38,134 nt of DNA, from NCBI GenBank assembly GCA_902789225.1, contig CADANC010000010.1, positions 1 through 38,134 on the forward strand. Direction: 5' to 3'. Source of the DNA: an uncultured Erysipelotrichaceae bacterium. GTDB taxonomy: Bacteria > Bacillota_I > Bacilli_A > RF39 > UBA660. Position 1 is the stretch's first letter. Each line of letters begins with the position of its first letter. The translations under genes and the position numbers were made by a program. This document shows positions 32,586 to 38,134 of the stretch, piece after piece. The notes beneath the pieces are model-generated. The model searched no databases, had not been told where the DNA came from, and saw only the letters and a list, made by a program, of their open reading frames with translations.

Positions 32586-35500
32586 ATGTTGAAATCAATA
32601 AGAAAGATATTTAAGAATAATAAAAGAAAAAATACCATCTTAGTTTTAACAGTCTTTATATTATGCCTATTAATGGTAGGTTTTGGCATTTCAAAAATCT
32701 TTAAAAATAATAATGTCAATGTAATAAAAAATGCAGATAAAAAAGAGGCAGTACAAGGTAGTGGAAGTCTATCTGGTTGGAGTCTCTTCTTTGACATGTA
32801 TACAAATAATGAAGGAGAAAGTGTTGTTGATAGAACTAATTCCATTGATACTCTTGATTATGAGTTTCCTACAACAGATGGAACAAAATTAATAACTCAT
32901 CAAGTATCATATACATATATTGGTAGTCAATCATATCCAGCACACTCACTACAAATAGTAGTCCCTGTATTTAAGACAGGAACAGACTCTGATTCAGAAC
33001 TATACACAGTACAAAGAGTAGTAAATTCAGGTGAATGGTCATATACAGAACAAACTATCGAAGGAAAACCATATTTAGTTTTTACTAACAATAATGATAT
33101 TGCTGTAGCTGAAGCAGGTGAACACTTACAAGGATCTTTCCAAATAGCATATCTTGTAGAAGGAAAAGATGTTTACGTAAGATATAATGAATCAACTAAT
33201 TCTGAAGAACCTTTAAATAAAACTTTTGATGCAAAATTTATTAATACTTCAGACAATGAAACAATAAACTCAGACAATAAAACAGTTAAATTGAATATAG
33301 GAAAATCAGATTACAATTTAACAAAAACAGCAAGTAAATTAAGTTCACTAGACGGAATACCATCAGGTGATTATACTTGGGTAAAATATACAGTAACAGC
33401 TAGACGTCCAGATGGATTAAGAACAACAATTCTTGACCCTGCTGGAAATCTTATTAGAGAAGATTTACCTAGTTCTAATTGTAAAATATTAGATAAAGAC
33501 TTAAATGAAATATCTATTAGTGAAGATAATCATTATTGGATAGACGGATATACTTCATATGATACAGATGAACAAGCAACAATAAAATGGGAATTATATA
33601 TAGGATACCCAGTAGATGAATTTGATGGCGAAGAAATAACAAATACAGCATACTTTTATGGACAATATACTGATGCTCAAGCTGCTTACAATAAAGACAG
33701 CCAAACACATGAAATTGAATATATAAAAGATGCTAGTGTAACAATAAATGAAAGTGATTTTAAATTTGAATATAGTGGAAGACTATATGGTATTCAAAAG
33801 AATCAAGACTCTAAATGGCAAAATTGGACATCTAAGTTTTTATCTACTGATAAAATAGCTGACACATATGATTCAGTAACATATTATCTTTCACCTGTAG
33901 CTAGATATACTGGAACAGCTTTGACTGTTAGAGTAGGTGACGATAGACAATACTTAGTAGATACAAATGGAGTAGATAATAATAATGATATAACTGGAAA
34001 TCTTGTTGGACAAATAAAACAGTGGATGGATGAAGATGACTATTTCTTTACTAGAGTAACTATACCAGTATTTAAAAATGGAAATGGACAAAATATTGGT
34101 ACATATCAAGCAAAATTATTTGTAAGATATGCTAATACTGATACATTTGTAGAATATGAATCATTTGATACAAGTGCTAGTAAAACTTTCACATTTACTC
34201 AAGATCAAAAAGTTGTTAGTTGGTATTTTGAAATATATGATATGACAGAATCAATTGAAAACACATTATCTTATTATATGACAAATAACCAACATGTAGT
34301 AACAACTGTTGCATATGCTAAAAGTGATATATATGATTTATTCAATAATACATATCCCGATACAGAAGGTATTAATTATAATGGAAGAATTCATAACTTT
34401 TGCTATATAAATGTATTTGATAGTGAAGGTAATTTATTAAATGAAGTATCAAAGTCTTCTTATGCAGGAACAGGATATAATGATGGATTAGCAGATTGGG
34501 ACTGGTTAACATATGGTCACTACATGCAAAGATCGGAACATCATGCAGATTTCGTAGCAGGTAGAGAAGGCTATAGAATTACTAAAAGATTTAGTGGTTC
34601 ATCACAATATGATAATAATAAATGGACTGGTAGTTTTGAAATAAGTGCAAGACCACTAGAAAGTATGGGTTACACCATTGGAAAAATGACTAAAATAGAT
34701 ATGTATGATTTATTGCCATTAGGTATGGAGTATGATTCTAGTAAAAATGTAGAAATGCAAAATTGGCCTTACTCATATTGTTTAAGCGGAGATTTTACAA
34801 ATTGGAATCAATTCTTAAAAGATCATACAACAGTAGATATTAAATATAACTACAATAATACTAATAGAACTAAAATTCATGTATCTATAGACTTAACTGG
34901 ATATAATGTTGTTAATACATGTTCATATTTGTATGTAACAGCTACTGTCCCTGTATATGTTCCATATGATTCACTTGCCGAATATGGACTAAATTATACT
35001 AACTGGTCATTTATTAATACAGAACCAGGTGGAGGAAAATTAATATGGCCATATAGTAGAATTTATTCATTAGGCTGGAGTGACAGGTCAACTTTTATGT
35101 ATGACACAGGGGTTAAAGGAGCATCAAATTACTCAATAGCTTTAAATGATCCTGATTTGGCAGATATTAATGAAAACAATAGTACTTCCGATGATATCGT
35201 AGGTGTTAGTTATGACACAATTAAACTACTATCAGCATATTCTTCAGAAAGTACTCTTAAAAAATATGTAAGATCATATACCATAAATGATGATGATAGT
35301 ATTACTTATAATTCAGAGTGGAAAGAAGGCATTTCTCTAAAGACAAATGATCATTATGAATATAAGCTTCGTATAAGAAATTCAATGGATAATACTATAA
35401 CAAATGTAGTACTATACGATAATTTGGAATCTTATTATTACGATAGACAAAATAATCAATTTGTTTCATCTGGAGACGGATGGCAAGGAATATTCGAAGG

Positions 35501-37646
35501 AGTAGATACTGAAGCATTAGAAGAAGCAGGATATCATACAAAAGTATACTATTCAACAAATAATAAAGCAGGTAGTTTATATACAAATAATAATAGAAAC
35601 ACTATATCATCTGATTGGCATTTATTATCAAGCTTAAATGAGAGTGATTATTCTCAAGTTAAATCAATTGCGATAGAAATTCTAAATCAAAATGGAGAAC
35701 CTGCAACAATTCCAATTGATACTACAGTATATGCAGTTGTTAAAATGAAAGCACCAAGTTCTAATACTAAAGAAAAAGCATTCAACGCATATTGGACAGA
35801 ATGGAGTGCAGTAGATAATACTGGTCAAGTAATAGGTGGTCTAGATGGAATTCATAGTAACATTACTGAAGTTACTATTGAAGGATTAAATATGATGTTC
35901 CTAAAAACTGATGAAACAGGCAATGCTTTAGCAGGAGCAACTCTACAAATATTAGATTCTAATAATGTAGTAGTAGAAGAATGGACATCTACTGGAGAAG
36001 CTCATGTTGTATCAGGAAAACTAATAGCAGGAAACACATATAAATTACATGAAGTAAGTGCACCAGAAGGATATATGCCATCAGAAGATGTTACTTTTAC
36101 AGCAACAAATATGTCATCATCAGATACTCCAGTTACAATTGAAAATGCAAAAACAAAAGTAACAATCAAGAAAGTTGATGAAGATGGAAATAACTTAGCA
36201 GGAGCAACTCTACAAATTCTAGATTCTAATAATGCAGTAGTAGAGGAATGGACATCAACTACAGAAGCACATGAAATAATCGGAGAATTAGAATTAGGTG
36301 AACAATATAAATTACATGAAGTATCTGCGCCAACAGGCTATATAAAAGGCCAAGATCAAACATTTACTTTAAGTAAAACTGATAATAATAAAGTAGTAAC
36401 AATGGTTAATAAAAAGACTAGTGTTAAGATTAAAAAAGTTGATATATCTGATAATTCTGCACTTGCAGGAGCAACACTTCAAATACTTGATAATAACCAA
36501 GTAGTAGAAGAATGGACATCAACTACAGAAGCATATGAAATAAAAGGATTAACTATTGGCAAAGAATATACTTTAAAAGAGACTGCAGCACCAGCTGGTT
36601 ACTTAATAGCTGAAAATATTACATTTACAATAAATGAAGCTGGACGTATAACTACAACAGCTCCAACAACAACAGGAACAAATGGTGAAACAATAATATT
36701 ATTAAAAGATAGACAGTCAAAAGTAAAGATTAGTAAAACAGATAAAACAAGTGGAACTTTACTTGCAGGAGCAACACTACAAATATTAGATAATAACCAA
36801 GTAGTAGAAGAATGGACATCAACTACGGAACCACATGAAATAGAAGGACTAACAGCAGGTAAAGAATATACTTTAAGAGAGACTACAGCACCAGAAGGAT
36901 ATAAACTAGCAGCAGATACTAAATTTACAATAGATGAAACAGGTAGAATAACAACTACAGGAACAACTAGTAGTGATGGAACTCTTATCGTAAAAGATGA
37001 AAAAACAAAAGTTAAGATTAACAAAGTAGATGTATCATCAGGTGAAGCATTACAAGGAGCACATCTTCAAATACTTCTTGGTTCAACTATAGTAGAAGAA
37101 TGGGATTCAACAGGACAAGCACATGAAATAGAAGGACTAAAAACAGGAGTAGAATACACTATAAAAGAAACAGTAGCACCATCTGGTTATATGATTGTTA
37201 ATGATAGTAAATTTACAATAGCTACAGATGGAAAAATTACTTTTACAGGAACAGTTAGTACAGAAGGAGTACTTCTTGTAGAAGATTCAAAAACTAGTGT
37301 TAATATTATAAAAGTTGATGAAGACGGAAATGCAATACAAGGAGCAGAACTACAGATATTAAAAGGAGATGGTACTGTAGTTGAGTCTTGGACAAGTGAT
37401 GGATCTACTCATACAGTTGTAGGAAAATTAGTAGCAGGAAACACATATAAATTACACGAAGTAAGTGCACCAGATGGCTATGCTAGAGCCGCTGATGTAA
37501 CATTCACAGTTAATTCTAATTCAACAACTCAAACAGTTACAATGACAGATAAAAAGACTAAAGTAAATATTTTAAAAACAGATGCTAATGGAAATGGATT
37601 GGCAGGAGCTGTTTTAAGAATAAAAGATGGAAAACATATACCCTAG
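32586..37646 (+). CDS. Giant SpaA/CnaB-repeat adhesin, N-terminal 1,686 residues (ends at a frameshift)
   Basis: ATG 32586 follows AGGAG. The start is basic (MLKSIRKIFKNNKRKN) with one hydrophobic segment (about 19-38), acting as signal or membrane anchor. Residues about 60-1100 form a long, Thr/Ser/Tyr-rich, probably beta-stranded region that I do not recognise. From about residue 1103 SpaA/CnaB repeats follow, mostly 88-100 residues each, with KxD...LAGATLQILD...EEWTST...L(H/K/R)E..AP.GY. Six are complete and a seventh is cut: one base seems missing from the A-run at 37631-37634, giving an early TAG at 37644. The other frame then continues the repeat. Each repeat keeps the isopeptide Lys and Glu; the third residue is Asn in the first two and Asp afterwards. 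The protein is probably an elongated, protease-resistant surface stalk. Confidence 0.85.
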   Translation: MLKSIRKIFKNNKRKNTILVLTVFILCLLMVGFGISKIFKNNNVNVIKNADKKEAVQGSGSLSGWSLFFDMYTNNEGESVVDRTNSIDTLDYEFPTTDGTKLITHQVSYTYIGSQSYPAHSLQIVVPVFKTGTDSDSELYTVQRVVNSGEWSYTEQTIEGKPYLVFTNNNDIAVAEAGEHLQGSFQIAYLVEGKDVYVRYNESTNSEEPLNKTFDAKFINTSDNETINSDNKTVKLNIGKSDYNLTKTASKLSSLDGIPSGDYTWVKYTVTARRPDGLRTTILDPAGNLIREDLPSSNCKILDKDLNEISISEDNHYWIDGYTSYDTDEQATIKWELYIGYPVDEFDGEEITNTAYFYGQYTDAQAAYNKDSQTHEIEYIKDASVTINESDFKFEYSGRLYGIQKNQDSKWQNWTSKFLSTDKIADTYDSVTYYLSPVARYTGTALTVRVGDDRQYLVDTNGVDNNNDITGNLVGQIKQWMDEDDYFFTRVTIPVFKNGNGQNIGTYQAKLFVRYANTDTFVEYESFDTSASKTFTFTQDQKVVSWYFEIYDMTESIENTLSYYMTNNQHVVTTVAYAKSDIYDLFNNTYPDTEGINYNGRIHNFCYINVFDSEGNLLNEVSKSSYAGTGYNDGLADWDWLTYGHYMQRSEHHADFVAGREGYRITKRFSGSSQYDNNKWTGSFEISARPLESMGYTIGKMTKIDMYDLLPLGMEYDSSKNVEMQNWPYSYCLSGDFTNWNQFLKDHTTVDIKYNYNNTNRTKIHVSIDLTGYNVVNTCSYLYVTATVPVYVPYDSLAEYGLNYTNWSFINTEPGGGKLIWPYSRIYSLGWSDRSTFMYDTGVKGASNYSIALNDPDLADINENNSTSDDIVGVSYDTIKLLSAYSSESTLKKYVRSYTINDDDSITYNSEWKEGISLKTNDHYEYKLRIRNSMDNTITNVVLYDNLESYYYDRQNNQFVSSGDGWQGIFEGVDTEALEEAGYHTKVYYSTNNKAGSLYTNNNRNTISSDWHLLSSLNESDYSQVKSIAIEILNQNGEPATIPIDTTVYAVVKMKAPSSNTKEKAFNAYWTEWSAVDNTGQVIGGLDGIHSNITEVTIEGLNMMFLKTDETGNALAGATLQILDSNNVVVEEWTSTGEAHVVSGKLIAGNTYKLHEVSAPEGYMPSEDVTFTATNMSSSDTPVTIENAKTKVTIKKVDEDGNNLAGATLQILDSNNAVVEEWTSTTEAHEIIGELELGEQYKLHEVSAPTGYIKGQDQTFTLSKTDNNKVVTMVNKKTSVKIKKVDISDNSALAGATLQILDNNQVVEEWTSTTEAYEIKGLTIGKEYTLKETAAPAGYLIAENITFTINEAGRITTTAPTTTGTNGETIILLKDRQSKVKISKTDKTSGTLLAGATLQILDNNQVVEEWTSTTEPHEIEGLTAGKEYTLRETTAPEGYKLAADTKFTIDETGRITTTGTTSSDGTLIVKDEKTKVKINKVDVSSGEALQGAHLQILLGSTIVEEWDSTGQAHEIEGLKTGVEYTIKETVAPSGYMIVNDSKFTIATDGKITFTGTVSTEGVLLVEDSKTSVNIIKVDEDGNAIQGAELQILKGDGTVVESWTSDGSTHTVVGKLVAGNTYKLHEVSAPDGYARAADVTFTVNSNSTTQTVTMTDKKTKVNILKTDANGNGLAGAVLRIKDGKHIP

Positions 37647-38134
37647 AAGAAGTTACTCCACCAAATGGATATGCTAAAGCTGTAGCAAAAACATTTACAG
37701 TTCCAACTGATGGAAGTAATGTGAGAGTTACTATGTCTGATACAAAAACAAAATTAGAAGTAACAAAAGTAGATAGTAATAATCGAAATATTTCAGGAGT
37801 AGTATTACAAATATTAGATGCAAATAATAATTCAGTAGTACAAGAATGGACTACGACAGGTAGTGCTAAAGTGGTAGAAGGATTAACTGCAGGTCACGCG
37901 TATATATTACATGAAGCAAGTGCACCAGATGGATATACAATTGCTCCAGATATCAGATTTACAATGAATACAGATATAGGAACACAAAAAATTGTAATGA
38001 CAGATGGAGCAACAAAAGTAACAATTAATAAAGTAGATTCACAAGGAAATAAACTAGAAGGAGCAAAATTACAAATATTATCAGGATCTACAGTAATAGA
38101 TGAATGGACAACAACTGCTGGATCATCACATGAA
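37631..38134 (+). pseudogene. Continuation of the adhesin in the shifted frame (3' partial)
   Basis: Read from 37631 the sequence is open for exactly 168 codons to the last base. It begins KTYTLEEVTPPNGYAKA, the second half of the broken seventh repeat, and continues through a complete eighth repeat (KLEVTKVD...LHEASAPDGY) into the ninth (KVTINKVD...DEWTTTAGSSHE). There is no start codon or RBS at its beginning, so it is expressed only if the frameshift is a sequencing or assembly error or is bypassed. The final codons TTAGSSHE are repeated, base for base, at the start of the window. Confidence 0.8.
38111..38134 (+). repeat. 24-bp direct repeat of the window ends, right copy
   Basis: Identical to bases 1-24. 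Joining the ends at this overlap keeps the SpaA-repeat frame open into the C-terminal anchor at 858. Confidence 0.95.

Larger units (their letters stand above)
35891..38134 (+). repeat. Array of SpaA/CnaB-coding repeats (about nine units to the window end)
   Basis: Units start near 35891, 36155, 36419, 36719, 37010, 37296, 37560, 37751 and 38015, with periods of 264-300 bases. Units 3 and 4 share 38 identical bases (36489-36526 and 36789-36826). The unit at 37560 is only 191 bases long against 264 on either side: 24 codons and one base short. Confidence 0.85.

Noticed and set aside
36599-37024. Minus-strand frame of 141 codons across the adhesin repeats
   Set aside because: It is a shadow of the repeat-coding strand: no RBS, no family resemblance and repeat-driven composition.
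1-38134. The window as a complete 38-kb circular plasmid
   Set aside because: The ends overlap by 24 bases, but there is no replication, partition or mobilisation gene, and galE, a lipid kinase and wall genes look chromosomal. The overlap is inside a repeat gene, where assemblies often break.
35891-38134. The repeat array as a CRISPR
   Set aside because: Units are 264-300 bases, translate into SpaA/CnaB domains and have no unique short spacers.
1-38134. Mycoplasma-type code with TGA as Trp
   Set aside because: TGA is used as a stop at 7541-7543, and the Trp codons in the conserved motifs examined are TGG.

Overview
The window is very AT-rich (well under 30% GC by eye) and uses the standard bacterial code: TGA ends the sulfatase gene at 7541-7543, and Trp is always TGG. 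Strong AGGAGG-type ribosome binding sites, extended -10 promoters with very short leaders, LTA-synthase-like, PASTA, GH25 and SpaA/CnaB-repeat proteins point to a low-GC Bacillota, probably an uncultured gut-type Bacilli relative. No rRNA, tRNA, CRISPR array or replication gene was seen. Family names come from motif recognition, not database searches.

Layout. 1-858 is the 3' end of a SpaA/CnaB-repeat surface protein with a membrane anchor. It is followed by a hairpin, a scrap of an IS3-type transposase orfA (909-1007) and a Bro-N gene with a LexA-like box over its promoter (985-998). A kinase-less PASTA membrane protein lies on the minus strand (1899-3770). 3895-7543 holds an O-antigen-ligase-like protein with a decayed glycosyltransferase tail, a small membrane protein and an MdoB/LtaS-type phosphoglycerol transferase. 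7624-10497 encodes a secreted GH25 lysozyme carrying about five ricin-type lectin trefoils.

10728-18120 is a compact polysaccharide cassette flanked by two near-identical terminators: a Wzm/Wzt-type ABC exporter, a GT32-GT4 fusion, a GT-B-like protein lacking its catalytic glutamates, and a GT2-HAD fusion. 18277-26945 continues surface-glycan assembly: an intact ligase/polymerase-GT4 fusion, two GT2 enzymes, a GT-C-like membrane protein, two membrane-anchored GT2 enzymes and a GtrA protein. galE (27730-28737) can supply UDP-galactose. The region therefore reads as a cell-envelope glycan locus: nucleotide-sugar supply, glycosyl transfer, export, ligation or polymerisation, glycerol-phosphate decoration and wall remodelling.

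26960-32402 is mixed: a PLC-like protein (minus strand), a DUF7666-like protein, an HD phosphohydrolase, a chagasin-type protease-inhibitor lipoprotein, a 41-codon scrap of a DUF1016/YhcG protein, a small acidic protein and a diacylglycerol/lipid kinase.

32586-38134 is the 5' part of a giant SpaA-repeat adhesin, interrupted by a one-base frameshift inside a shortened repeat. The last 24 bases of the window are identical to the first 24, and the reading frame continues across that join. Either this is one adhesin of about 2,127 residues split by the contig ends (circular or repeat-broken assembly), or two paralogues share the repeat.
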